Source: Burkholderia sp. H160 (lineage in GTDB: Bacteria; Pseudomonadota; Gammaproteobacteria; Burkholderiales; Burkholderiaceae). From it: a DNA stretch of 64,000 bases. The translations under genes and the position numbers were made by a program. The stretch covers positions 62,001 through 126,000 of the forward strand of contig ABYL01000002.1 in the NCBI GenBank assembly GCA_000173575.1, in the 5' to 3' direction. The notes under the pieces are model-generated. The model ran no database searches. It was not told the DNA's origin and worked only from the letters and a program-made list of their open reading frames with translations. Below, piece after piece: positions 52,235-61,100 of the stretch; the first letter of the stretch is position 1, and every line of letters starts with the position of its first letter.

Positions 52235-53239
52235 ATGGCACGGAAGATCACGTTTTCAGGGGCAATCAACGAAGCGCTGAGCCAGGAGATGGCGCGCGAC
52301 GAAACCGTCATCGTGATGGGCGAGGACAACGCGGGGGGCGCCGGGTCCCCAGGCGAACAGGATGCGTGGGGCGGTGTGCTCGGCGTGACGAAAGGGCTCT
52401 TTCATCAATTTCCGGGGCGCGTGCTCGACACGCCGCTGTCCGAAGGCGGCTTCATCGGCGCGGCGGTCGGCGCGGCCGCTTGCGGGATGCGTCCGGTGGC
52501 CGAGCTGATGTTCATCGATTTCATGGGCGTGTGTTTCGACCAGATCTTCAATCAGGCCGCGAAGTTTCGCTATATGTTCGGCGGCAAGGCGGTCACGCCG
52601 GTCGTGATTCGCACGATGCAGGGCGCAGGTCTGCGCGCGGCCGCGCAGCACTCGCAGATGCTGACGTCGTTGTTCACCCACATACCCGGACTGAAAGTCG
52701 TGTGCCCGTCCACACCGTACGACGCGAAGGGCCTGTTGATCCAGGCGATTCGCGACAACGACCCGGTCATCTTCTGCGAGCACAAGCTGCTGTATGGCCG
52801 CGAAGGCGACGTGCCGGAAGAGTCGTATGCGATTCCGTTCGGCGAAGCGAACGTAGTGCGCGACGGCGACGACGCAACGATCGTGACCTATGGCCGCATG
52901 GTTCACCACGCGACCGATGCCGCCGACAAGCTCGCGAAAGAGGGCGTCCAGGTGGAGGTGATCGACTTGCGCACGACTTCGCCGCTCGACGAAGAAACGA
53001 TCCTGGAAAGCGCTGAGCGCACCGGGCGCGTCGTGGTGGTCGACGAGGCGAATCCGCGCTGCTCGATCGCGACCGATATCGCCGCGCTCGTCGCGCAGCG
53101 CGCGTTCCACTCGCTGAAGGCGCCGATCGAACTCGTGACCGCGCCGCATACGCCCACGCCTTTCGCAGGCGTGCTCGAAGATCTGTATATCCCGTCGGCG
53201 GAGAACATCGCCGCGGCCGTGCGGAAAGTAAGGAGCTGA
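52235..53239 (+). CDS. acoB: Acetoin dehydrogenase E1 component, beta subunit
   Basis: A 334-residue E1-beta subunit with the transketolase-like pyrimidine-binding domain: VIVMGEDNAGGAGSPGEQDA, FPGRVLDTPLSEGGFIGAAV, AELMFIDFMGVCFDQIFNQA and IRTMQGAGLRAAAQHSQMLT. The C-terminal domain (VIDLRTTSPLDEETILESAE) is complete. With AcoA it forms the acetoin-cleaving E1, which produces acetaldehyde and an acetyl group handed to AcoC. It begins 37 bases behind acoA after an AGGAGA site and ends 3 bases before acoC. Confidence 0.95.
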   Translation: MARKITFSGAINEALSQEMARDETVIVMGEDNAGGAGSPGEQDAWGGVLGVTKGLFHQFPGRVLDTPLSEGGFIGAAVGAAACGMRPVAELMFIDFMGVCFDQIFNQAAKFRYMFGGKAVTPVVIRTMQGAGLRAAAQHSQMLTSLFTHIPGLKVVCPSTPYDAKGLLIQAIRDNDPVIFCEHKLLYGREGDVPEESYAIPFGEANVVRDGDDATIVTYGRMVHHATDAADKLAKEGVQVEVIDLRTTSPLDEETILESAERTGRVVVVDEANPRCSIATDIAALVAQRAFHSLKAPIELVTAPHTPTPFAGVLEDLYIPSAENIAAAVRKVRS

Positions 53240-53242
53240 ACA

Positions 53243-54352
53243 ATGCCGATTCACATGATCACGATGCCCAAGTGGGGGCTGTCGATGGAGCAGGGGCAGG
53301 TCAACGGCTGGCTCAAGGAAATCGGCGCCAAGGTCGCGAAGGGCGACGAGGTGCTGGATGTCGAGACCGACAAGATTTCGTCGGGCGTCGAGTGCGCGTT
53401 CGACGGGCTGCTGCGCAGGCAGATCGCGCAGCAGGGCGACACGTTGCCGATCGGCGCGCTGCTCGGCGTCGTCGCCGACGAAGCCACGTCCGATGCCGAT
53501 ATCGATGCGGCGGTCGAAACGTTCCAGCGCGACTTCGTGCCGGCCACCGCCGACACCGCGGAGGCCGGACCGCAGCCGGAAAAAACGCGGGTCGGCGGGC
53601 GCACCGTGCGTTACCTGAAGATCGGCGACGGCGGCACGCCGGCGGTGCTGATCCACGGCTTCGGTGGCGATCTGAACAACTGGCTCTTCAATCATGCGGA
53701 TCTCGCCGCGCACCGCGCAGTGTGGGCGCTCGACCTGCCGGGGCATGGCGAGTCGGGCAAGGCGGTCGAGACGGGCAGCATCGACGAACTGGCCGACAGC
53801 GTGATCGCGTTTCTCGACGACCGGGGCATTGAGCGCGCGCATCTGGTCGGCCATTCGATGGGCAGCGCCGTGTCGATGACGGTCGCCGTGAAGGCGCCCG
53901 AACGCGTCGAATCGCTGGCGTTGATCGCGGGCGCGGGGCTCGGCGACGAGATCAATGGCGAGTACCTCGAAGGCTTCGTCGAGGGCAGCAGCCGCAACGC
54001 GTTGAAGCCGCATCTGGTGAAGCTGTTCGCCGACGGGTCGCTGGTCACACGGCAACTGATCGAAGACATCGTCAAGTACAAGCGGCTCGAAGGCGTGAAC
54101 GACGCGTTGCGCAAGATTGCCGCGGCCGCGTTCGAAGGCGGCGTGCAGCGCCGCGTCTATCGCGACCGGCTCGACACGCTCGCGCCGCGCACGCTGGTGA
54201 TCTGGGGAGCGCAGGATCAGATCATCCCCGTCGCGCACGCGCAAGGTTTGCCCGGTAACGTGCGCGTGCATGTGATCGACGGCAAAGGGCACATGGTGCA
54301 GATGGAGGCTGCATCGGAAGTGAACCGCCTGCTCAACGAGTTCTTCGGATGA
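53243..54352 (+). CDS. acoC: Acetoin dehydrogenase E2 component (lipoyl domain plus alpha/beta hydrolase)
   Basis: A 369-residue protein. Residues 1-80 form a lipoyl domain with the modified lysine in ETDKISSG (about residue 44). From residue about 115 an alpha/beta hydrolase fold follows, with [12 protein letters not shown] (oxyanion region), [11 protein letters not shown] (nucleophile serine about 205), [14 protein letters not shown] and a final histidine in KGHMVQ. This is the arrangement described for AcoC of acetoin-degrading bacteria, in place of a classical E2 catalytic domain. It accepts the acetyl group from E1 and passes it to CoA. It overlaps lipA by 4 bases. Confidence 0.93.
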   Translation: MPIHMITMPKWGLSMEQGQVNGWLKEIGAKVAKGDEVLDVETDKISSGVECAFDGLLRRQIAQQGDTLPIGALLGVVADEATSDADIDAAVETFQRDFVPATADTAEAGPQPEKTRVGGRTVRYLKIGDGGTPAVLIHGFGGDLNNWLFNHADLAAHRAVWALDLPGHGESGKAVETGSIDELADSVIAFLDDRGIERAHLVGHSMGSAVSMTVAVKAPERVESLALIAGAGLGDEINGEYLEGFVEGSSRNALKPHLVKLFADGSLVTRQLIEDIVKYKRLEGVNDALRKIAAAAFEGGVQRRVYRDRLDTLAPRTLVIWGAQDQIIPVAHAQGLPGNVRVHVIDGKGHMVQMEAASEVNRLLNEFFG

Positions 54353-55344
54353 TCGCGATGGACGCCCCTCTTCATACCGACAGCTTCACGGCGCTTGGCC
54401 AGCATGGCAAGCGCAACCGCGACAAGCTTGCCCGCATTCCGGTGAAGATCGTGTCAGCGGACAACTCGACGGTATTGCCCAAGCCGCCCTGGCTGCATGC
54501 GCGGCCGATGATGAGCGAAACCGTCGCTGGCATGGCGGCGATTCTGCGCCAGCACCGCTTGCATTCGGTCTGCGAGGAGGCGATGTGTCCGAACATCGGT
54601 GAGTGTTTTGCGCAGCGCACCGCGACATTCATGATCATGGGAGGGATCTGCACGCGGCGCTGTGCGTTCTGCGACGTTGCGCATGGCCGGCCGCAAGCGC
54701 TCGACGACGACGAGCCCGCGCGGCTTGCCGATGCCGTCGCGGCGCTCGGGCTGCGCTATGTCGTGATCACCTCGGTGGACCGCGACGATCTGCGCGACGG
54801 CGGCGCCGCGCACTTCGCGCGCTGTATTGCGCTCGTGCGCGAGCGCGTAGCGGGCATTCGCGTGGAAATCCTGACGCCGGATTTTCGCGGGCGGATCGAC
54901 CGCGCGCTCGACGCTTTGTCCGGGGCGTGGCCAGACGTCTTCAACCACAACATCGAGACGGTGCCGTCGCTGTATCGGGCGGCACGGGCCGGCGCGGACT
55001 ACCACGGTTCGCTCGAGCTGCTGTCGCGCGTGAAACGCCGGAACGCGGCGGTGTTGACCAAATCCGGACTGATGACCGGCCTCGGCGAGACCGACAGCGA
55101 ACTGCTCGCGACGATGCGCGATCTGCGTGCGCATGACGTCGACGTGCTGACGATCGGCCAGTATCTTGCGCCGTCGCGGTATCACATGCCAGTGCGGCGA
55201 TACGTGCCGCCCACGACGTTCGACCTGCTAGGCGACGAAGGTTTGAAGATGGGGTTCATGGACGTAGTGTCCGGGCCGCTCGTGCGTTCGTCGTATCACG
55301 CGGATCGGATTGCGGGAAAGGGCACATCCGGAGCATCGAGGTAA
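54349..55344 (+). CDS. lipA: Lipoyl synthase embedded in the acetoin operon
   Basis: A 331-residue radical-SAM enzyme that inserts sulfur into protein-bound octanoate. Both iron-sulfur sites are visible: the auxiliary cluster C75-C80-C86 (CX4CX5C) and the radical-SAM cluster C101-C105-C108 (CX3CX2C in [10 protein letters not shown]), followed by [20 protein letters not shown] and [13 protein letters not shown]. It starts within the acoC stop codon (ATGA), so it is translated with the operon and can supply the lipoyl group for AcoC. Housekeeping lipA is expected elsewhere in the genome. Its last 49 bases overlap the convergent EAL gene. Confidence 0.94.
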   Translation: MIAMDAPLHTDSFTALGQHGKRNRDKLARIPVKIVSADNSTVLPKPPWLHARPMMSETVAGMAAILRQHRLHSVCEEAMCPNIGECFAQRTATFMIMGGICTRRCAFCDVAHGRPQALDDDEPARLADAVAALGLRYVVITSVDRDDLRDGGAAHFARCIALVRERVAGIRVEILTPDFRGRIDRALDALSGAWPDVFNHNIETVPSLYRAARAGADYHGSLELLSRVKRRNAAVLTKSGLMTGLGETDSELLATMRDLRAHDVDVLTIGQYLAPSRYHMPVRRYVPPTTFDLLGDEGLKMGFMDVVSGPLVRSSYHADRIAGKGTSGASR

Positions 55345-56066
55345 TACCCCTGAATCCACTCCACACCGGCATTGCGAGCGATCAGGACATCGTCGGCCGT
55401 TTCGACACCCTCGATGACGAGGAGCGGCGCGATACGGCGTGCCGCTCTGACCAGACGGTTTAATTCAGCTGCGGTAAAGCTGCCTTGCCGGACGCGCCGC
55501 AGAAATGAGCGGTCCACCTTGATGATGTCGGGCTCGCACATACGCGCTGCATCTGCGGAAAAACCAACGCCGAAGTCGTCGACGGCAACCCGGACGCCCA
55601 GATCCTTCAGACGCCGGACAAATGCGGCTCCATCGACTGCCGAGACCGGAGCCGATTCCGTGACTTCCACGATCAGGCGGGCTGCGAGATCGGGCGCGGC
55701 CGCCAGTTCGAGAAAGAGCGATTTCCACCAGTGATCGTCTCGCACACTCTGCGCCGAGATGTTGCAGCCAAGATTGGCGTCGGGCACGGCCCGCAGCGCA
55801 TCGAGCGTGCGGCGCAGGACGAAACAGTCGAACGGGCGCATCAGCGAAAGTCTTTCCAGCGCCGGAATGAAGCGGCCTGGTGGCAAGACCATGTCAGCCG
55901 CTTTCATCCGCACCAGAGTCTCGCGATAAAGGACGTCCGCGGGGGCGTCGATCGCGCGGATCACCTCATGTCGGAAGAAAAGCCGATCTTCCTCGATGGC
56001 GACGACAACCTCCCGGGCAATCTTCCAGTCGGGGCCGGTCTTTGCCTCGGGCGCTATCAGGGGCAA
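55296..56066 (-). CDS. Stand-alone EAL-domain protein with an atypical ETL motif
   Basis: A 256-residue EAL-type phosphodiesterase domain without other domains. The signature E-A-L reads E-T-L here ([10 protein letters not shown]). Other catalytic positions look conserved: [17 protein letters not shown], the metal-binding pair in [20 protein letters not shown] and [10 protein letters not shown]. Activity on c-di-GMP is therefore possible but not certain, and it could be a c-di-GMP receptor. The gene is convergent with lipA and overlaps it by 49 bases, an unusual amount. The start at 56066 ([15 protein letters not shown]) has no strong ribosome binding site. Confidence 0.82.
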   Translation of the reverse strand: MPLIAPEAKTGPDWKIAREVVVAIEEDRLFFRHEVIRAIDAPADVLYRETLVRMKAADMVLPPGRFIPALERLSLMRPFDCFVLRRTLDALRAVPDANLGCNISAQSVRDDHWWKSLFLELAAAPDLAARLIVEVTESAPVSAVDGAAFVRRLKDLGVRVAVDDFGVGFSADAARMCEPDIIKVDRSFLRRVRQGSFTAAELNRLVRAARRIAPLLVIEGVETADDVLIARNAGVEWIQGYYLDAPDVPFPAIRSA

Positions 56067-56111
56067 TGTCTTACTGCATGCTGAACGCTGTCCCTAGAAA
56101 TTGCGATGTTG

Positions 56112-56690
56112 CTAAGGCTGCGCGTTTTCACAGATTGTTCTCATTTTTTCCCGCAGCGCGGCCCACATTTCCGACTGCCACTCACCTTCACGCAGCTGAT
56201 CGGCGTACTGTCGAAGTACGAGATGCAAGGCGTTCGCAAATGCTGTTGCGTTGATTGTCTTTTCGAGCAGCAGTGGACCAGATCGACGTATGCGCCATCC
56301 TCCGGTGGTTTCCGCCTGATGGAGGATGCCGCAACGTATATGCGCGTAAAATTCGTCGGCAACGGGGACGAAAGATTCAAATGCTGGCCATCGGGAGAAG
56401 AACCCCTTGAACGCTTTCCTGGACCGTCCGTTTGACTGTCCCCAACCTCGAGCGAAGGATTCGATAGCTTCGATCATTAAACAGCTCACCGCCATGATCG
56501 TAAAGCCGTTTTTCTTCGCGGGGTCGACCTGAATCGGAGTCAGGTATCGTTCGGTGAAGCGCTCCTCAATGAAAGCAGCGATCGCCTTCCGGTCACGAGA
56601 TTGCTCGAGCTTGCGATACATCGCCACGGTGCACGAGCTGGAGAGAAAAACGGGGCCCGCGGGATGGATAATCGGTTTGTTCGTGTGCAT
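56112..56690 (-). CDS. Hypothetical protein of mobile regions
   Basis: A 192-residue soluble protein. Its core reads AAFIEERFTERYLTPIQVDP, CLMIEAIESFARGW, KGFFSRWPAFESFVPVADEF, then YAHIRCGILHQAETTGGWRI. The last block, with a conserved CGILHQAETTGGW, recurs in unnamed proteins of genomic islands and defence-rich regions, as far as I recall. A start at 56690 or an internal methionine at 56621 is possible; neither has a clear ribosome binding site. It lies between the EAL gene and the truncated DUF3732 gene, near the integrase. I assign no function. Confidence 0.6.
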   Translation of the reverse strand: MHTNKPIIHPAGPVFLSSSCTVAMYRKLEQSRDRKAIAAFIEERFTERYLTPIQVDPAKKNGFTIMAVSCLMIEAIESFARGWGQSNGRSRKAFKGFFSRWPAFESFVPVADEFYAHIRCGILHQAETTGGWRIRRSGPLLLEKTINATAFANALHLVLRQYADQLREGEWQSEMWAALREKMRTICENAQP

Positions 56691-56849
56691 TCTGTGCAGA
56701 GGTATTGTGGCGGCGACTGGGGCGTAACGCTACCGGTACGAGCGGCGTGCCTCTTAAGGCCCGCGCCGCGGTGATCGGCCAGAGGTACATCTCAGCATCG
56801 TCGAGCTGCTGCTGGCCACTCTGATCATCGGGTTTGGGGGCACGAGTCA

Positions 56850-57674
56850 TCAGCGCGTGTCCGAGCGGCGTGGCCATTCGGTCGGAATCAGTGCTTCTCC
56901 AGACGCGCGCGTCCAGCGATACTTCGTCGCATTCACGTAGCGGGGATCGTCAAAAAAATAGGCGTGCTCGAGCAGAAGTACCTGGAGGTCGTCTCGTCTG
57001 TCGACTTCAGAGAAGAGGAAATCAATATGCTGCCGCATAGCCTGGAAATCCTCGTCGTCCGCACTGATGGAAACAACGTCCGGCCCATCGGTGTCGTCAT
57101 CGCCGTCGTCGGCGTAGTCGGCAACTTTACGGACCTTGCTGTCCGGCTTGACGGCAGCCTGCGCTGTGCGGTTCGGAAAATAGGGGCGACTGATCTGGTC
57201 GAGCACAAGAAGTCCCGGCACCGGACGATGCTCCTTCTCAAAATATCGCTGCAAGCCAAAAGACAATGCGACATGCACAGCCAGACAGTTGGCGTCCGAT
57301 CCGACATCGGTCATCGAAAGGATGGCGCCGGCGGCGCCTGGCTCGGCGACGGAGATACGAGGCTCTCGGGACGAAAAAATGAGCTCGGCATCGATGCAGG
57401 GCTGCGCTTTGGGTAGTACGGCAAAAGCCTCGGATGCAAACTGCGATATCGTGCTTTCTGCTCGCTGCAGGCGCACGCGTCTGTTCGCCACGTCGACAAG
57501 CCCTTCAAGGCGTGCAATTTCGTCATGCAGTGAGCCAAAGTCTTTTGCTGGTGCGAGCAACCGATCATCTTGCGTCTCAATCGGCAGCACGTTACGACAC
57601 GATCCATGCGGCCCGGGAGTATTCTTCGGTATCCGCGATGGTATCGTGGCAATGGGAACCAGTGGAACGGCCAC
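56850..57674 (-). pseudogene. C-terminal fragment of a DUF3732 (SMC-like ATPase) protein
   Basis: The frame encodes the closing part of a DUF3732 protein: ABC-signature-like [20 protein letters not shown], Walker B-like [16 protein letters not shown], then [31 protein letters not shown] and [16 protein letters not shown]. Such proteins are normally about 600 residues with an N-terminal Walker A, a long coiled coil and this C-terminal half. They occur in three-component ABC-type systems thought to act in defence. Here the N-terminal half with Walker A is absent, and the first 40 residues of the frame look non-homologous. The truncation point lies about 250 bases from the integrase gene. Confidence 0.72.
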
Positions 57675-57812
57675 CCCGACAAGGACCTAGCCCGCCTGTT
57701 GACAATCGAGTGGGAATTATCGGCCAGCTCGACTCAGAAACGCATCGCGCTGCTTCGTCGGTACCGCGAGACTGCTTGTACTGTGCGTGCGGCGAGGGAC
57801 GCAGACCGAAGG

Positions 57813-59043
57813 CTAATCGCTCAGACTCTGCACATAGTCTCCCCAATCCTGCATCATCTTCTGTCTCTCAGAAAGAAACTCGGCCTTGTTATACGCGCGG
57901 CTCACCCGATTTCTTTCGACGTGGGCCAACTGACGTTCGATCGCGAGCGGCGTGAACCCCTGTTCATGTGCCCATGTGCTGAACGTACCGCGTGCGCCGT
58001 GTGCCCTGAAAAGGCGTTCGTGATTGAATCCACCTCGGACCAGGGCTGCATTAATGGTGGTAGCTGCCATCGGCCGCGATTCGTCTCTGACGTTTGGAAA
58101 GAGGTAGTCGTCAGCGCTCTTAGGTCGAGTAATTTCCCGGATCTTTTCCAAAATCTCAATTGCCTGCTCTGCTGAGCGGCACCACATGCGGACGCTCCAT
58201 CTTCATGCGCTCTTCGGGGATAGCCCATATCGCAGATTGCAAGTCTATCTCCCGCCACCTTGCACCTCGCAGCTCGGCGCTGCGCAGCGAGGTTAGTAGC
58301 AGTAAGTGCATCGCTAGGTGTGTGCGCTGAGTTCCGGTGACCGAAAAAGTAGCCAGTAGGTGCCTGACTTCATGAGCGTCGAGCGCCCGGTTGTGGCGCG
58401 TAGGCGGGAGCATCACCGCATCGGATGCCTTAAGTGCTGCAACGGGGTTCGCGTCCACGCGCCCGCTGATGATCGCGCGTCTGAATATAGCGTCGAGGTG
58501 TTGGCGAACACGTATGGCGATATGTGGCGCGCCTTCTTTCTTGCGTTCATCAACTGCAAGAGCTTTGCGTTTTGCAATCGACTGCAGCAGATCGTACACG
58601 TGCGACACCTTGATGTCGCGGACCGGCATAGTGCCGAGCGGTGAACCTTTCACGTAGCGTGCAAGGAAACGCGTGGCTTGAGCGTGATAATAGGCGGTCC
58701 ATTTTCCCCGATTGTCCTCCAGCCATTCCTCGCACACTGGCCAGAGCGTGTTCTTCTGGTGGGCAACAGTCTGCTGTTGAAGTTGCTTCTCGTATGCCTT
58801 CGGATGGATCCCCGACGCGACCAGCTTGGCTGCAGCGTTGCGAAGTTGACGAGCGTCCGCTATCGACACATTGGGGAATCGGCCGAGAGTGTAGCTGCAG
58901 TCCTTGCCATCCAACCGGTAGTCAAATTTCCAGACTTTCGAACCCGAGACCGAGACCCGCAAATACATGGAATCGCGATCACGAAGTTTATAGGGCTTGC
59001 TCCGCGGTTTGGCGTTCTGCAGGAGCGGGTAGGTGAGCCTCAT
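57813..59043 (-). pseudogene. P4-type tyrosine integrase, interrupted by a +1 frameshift
   Basis: It starts MRLTYPLLQNAKPRSKPYKL at 59043 with AAGGAG upstream, giving the DUF4102 arm-binding domain (DSMYLRVSVSGSKVWKFDYR, YTLGRFPNVSIADAR). The core and catalytic domains follow (LTSLRSAELRGARW with the first arginine). At about 58156-58187 the frame breaks at PHVVPLSR and resumes as QAIEILEKIREITRP, HGARGTFSTWAHEQGF (H-x-x-R) and RVSRAYNKAEFL (the tyrosine nucleophile). Removing one base gives a full-length integrase of about 409 residues. It abuts the desaturase gene, whose 3' end is duplicated at 41015, so it is the likely integration enzyme of the island. Confidence 0.85.
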
Positions 59044-60076
59044 GGAGTTCTCCTTGACGGACAACTACCATGAATTTTACCCGCAATTTACCCGCAAAAC
59101 CGGCGGAAGCAGCCGGATTTCTTCGGCCTAAGTCGGACGTGCCGATCGCCACCGGATGCGTCACCGCAGCGAACCCATAGCGTCTGAGCCATTCGCTGTA
59201 ACCCTTTACCAGAAAGGCTCCGGAGCGTTCGATGTATTGCTGGCGGGACGTTTGATAGACTGTCCGAAGCGCAAACCAGGGCACCTGCGGCAAGTCATGG
59301 TGAACCAGATGATAGTTGTTGTTCAGAAACAGCAACCGCCACAACCATCCCGCTTCATTGATCACCGTGCGATGCGCGGGCTCCTGCGCGACCCGATGCT
59401 CATGAAACGAACGCACCGAGGCAAGCGCGAGCGAGCCGTACCCCGCACCGACGATAAACACCCACGCCGGTATCCCACACCCCTGTTGCAACCACGCGGT
59501 GAGCGCGACGAGCACGGTGAGATGCGCGAGCCATGCGGGCACGTCGCGCCAATCGCCGTCGCGAATCTTGCTGAGCGCTTGCGCACCTGTCGCGGCAAGC
59601 GAAAATGCTGGCCCGACCAGCAATCGGCCGATCAGCGTATTGCGGAAAACTAGCAACGCGCGCATCGCGGTCCCCGCTCGTTGCCACTCCGATGCGCTCA
59701 CGAAATAGCTCTCCGGGTCGCTGCCAGGCTCGGTCAGATGCGCATCGTCGTGATGCCGCAGATGCGACTCGCGATACACGTGATAAGGAAACCACACCGC
59801 GAGCGGCGCGAAACCGAACAGCGCGTTGACGAAGCGCGAGCGCGTCGGATGGCCGTGCAGCAGTTCGTGCTGCAACGACATGTACCACGCGCCGAATACG
59901 GCCAGCAGCGCGGCCGTCAGCGGCTGACCCAGCAGACGCGCGTGCGTGGCGACGCCGAACCAGCCACCGTAGATCGCGACGATCAGCACCCACGTGGGCC
60001 ACTGCGTGCGCCAGGTCCAGCCCGCGGCGAGACGGTCGATATGATTGCGCTGGGTGTGGTCGAGAGAGATCGCCAT
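58988..60076 (-). CDS. Membrane fatty acid desaturase-family protein
   Basis: A 362-residue membrane enzyme with the histidine boxes of the desaturase/hydroxylase family: LQHELLHGHPT, YRESHLRHHDD, and the third NNNYHLVHHDLP, which bind a di-iron centre. FHEHRVAQEPAHR lies between. Four to six membrane segments are visible. Residues to about GYSEWLRRYGFAAVTHP form the native protein. The last 41 residues (VAIGTSDLGRRNPAASAG...) run into sequence next to the integrase and look foreign, so the original C-terminus has been replaced. The stop overlaps the first 56 bases of the integrase gene. The substrate is unknown. Confidence 0.88.
   Translation of the reverse strand: MAISLDHTQRNHIDRLAAGWTWRTQWPTWVLIVAIYGGWFGVATHARLLGQPLTAALLAVFGAWYMSLQHELLHGHPTRSRFVNALFGFAPLAVWFPYHVYRESHLRHHDDAHLTEPGSDPESYFVSASEWQRAGTAMRALLVFRNTLIGRLLVGPAFSLAATGAQALSKIRDGDWRDVPAWLAHLTVLVALTAWLQQGCGIPAWVFIVGAGYGSLALASVRSFHEHRVAQEPAHRTVINEAGWLWRLLFLNNNYHLVHHDLPQVPWFALRTVYQTSRQQYIERSGAFLVKGYSEWLRRYGFAAVTHPVAIGTSDLGRRNPAASAGFAGKLRVKFMVVVRQGELHEAHLPAPAERQTAEQAL
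59154..59200. repeat. Right copy of the 47-bp imperfect direct repeat (inside the desaturase gene)
   Basis: It codes for the YSEWLRRYGFAAVTHP end of the desaturase on the minus strand and matches 41015-41061 in 43 of 47 positions. It lies 110 bases from the integrase start. The position in the 3' end of a gene, beside an integrase, makes it a candidate attachment site. Confidence 0.75.
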
Positions 60077-60235
60077 CGTTGAATCGGTCCGAATGCCTGA
60101 TTGAACCCGCGGTTTCGACTCGCAGGTTCAGACGGATCGTACGGGGCAATGGGGCACGCCCGAACCAATTTATCGAGCATTGCATCTGCGCAATCGTGGA
60201 ATAGGTACCGCGCATAGCACGCGTTCGGCAAACGC

Positions 60236-61024
60236 TCAATGATCGTCCGCTACGCGGCACACGTGATCGAGCAGCCCTTCGGCCGTGCCGCTGCCACCAT
60301 CGACGTCGACACCGCTATTGACGATCAGCCAGCCATCCTGCTCCGCGGACGGTCCAGCGCCGGTAACGAGGATCGTTTGCGTGGCCATCGTCGCCGGGTC
60401 CGGATTGTCGCGCGCGACGATCCGGAACGGGTTGTCGGCGCCGCTCAGCGAGCTCACGCGCATGATCCGGTAGCGCTTGCCATCGAGCGTGTCCCAGCGC
60501 CACTCGCCGGGCGTGTCGTGTGCGTGATTCGCGAGCGCGGCGCTGACTTCACGCCGCATGCAATCGATGTGGATATGCAGCTGGTTTTGCGAGCGACGAT
60601 ATTCGGAGTTGATTTCGATGCCGAGCTGATCGTCGGGCAGATCGCGTTTGGCCGCTTGCTGCACGTAATGGCGCGAGTCCCACGCGTCGCTCCAGTAGTC
60701 CCTGGCATCTGGCGCGAGGATCAGTGGACTCTCGATGCCGGTGATGCGATCGGTCGGCATCAACAGAAACTGCGAGCGGCCGAGAATATCCTTCAGGACG
60801 ACGTAGCGTTTGTCGAGATCGACGATCGTGCATTGACCCGGCGTGCCGGTGGCCTGCTGCGATGGCACGCAGCGAATGTCGACGATCTTCCACAGCGCGT
60901 TGGAATCGACCGTCGAGAGGCGCGCGCAGGCGCTGGCGGTGAGGGCGACCGCGAGGACCGCGGTCAGGTGAACGACGCGGCGCACGAGGCCGCGAGATGG
61001 GAGGGCGGTGGCGGGTATCGTCAT
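60236..61024 (-). CDS. cdh: CDP-diacylglycerol pyrophosphatase (lipoprotein)
   Basis: A 262-residue exported protein with a lipobox (LTAVLAVALTASAC) and the Cdh domain: IRCVPSQQATGTPGQCTIVD, VLKDILGRSQFLLMPTDRIT, then the histidine-triad-like QLHIHIDC, LVTGAG and a late DHVCR. CDP-diacylglycerol hydrolase splits CDP-diacylglycerol into CMP and phosphatidate at the inner membrane. Length is normal. It is transcribed singly, about 160 bases from the desaturase gene on the same strand, and the pair could share a lipid-related role, although this is inference. Confidence 0.85.
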   Translation of the reverse strand: MTIPATALPSRGLVRRVVHLTAVLAVALTASACARLSTVDSNALWKIVDIRCVPSQQATGTPGQCTIVDLDKRYVVLKDILGRSQFLLMPTDRITGIESPLILAPDARDYWSDAWDSRHYVQQAAKRDLPDDQLGIEINSEYRRSQNQLHIHIDCMRREVSAALANHAHDTPGEWRWDTLDGKRYRIMRVSSLSGADNPFRIVARDNPDPATMATQTILVTGAGPSAEQDGWLIVNSGVDVDGGSGTAEGLLDHVCRVADDH

Positions 61025-61100
61025 CGTCGCTTAGGGTGAGGTTCGGGCAGGCAAAGCGTAGGGATGCGGGCAACAACGCGCAGGCATTAAAGCACAAACC

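Larger units (their letters stand above)
41062..59153. mobile_element. Putative 18-kb genomic island integrated in the desaturase 3' end
   Basis: The two copies of the 47-bp repeat are in direct orientation. A P4-type tyrosine integrase lies immediately inside the right copy, abutting the desaturase gene. A displaced gene end lies at the far left. This is the geometry left by site-specific insertion into the 3' end of a gene. Contents include an IS6 transposase, a truncated SMC-like gene and the acetoin cluster as possible cargo. The repeats are not identical, and acetoin genes are often core genes, so the outline is a hypothesis. Confidence 0.35.

Noticed and set aside
56593-56877. A 94-codon minus-strand frame between the island protein and the DUF3732 fragment
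   Set aside because: It overlaps both neighbours, is proline/arginine-rich and has no ribosome binding site.
57570-58175. A 201-codon plus-strand frame antisense to the integrase
   Set aside because: It covers the conserved catalytic part of the integrase on the other strand and matches no family.
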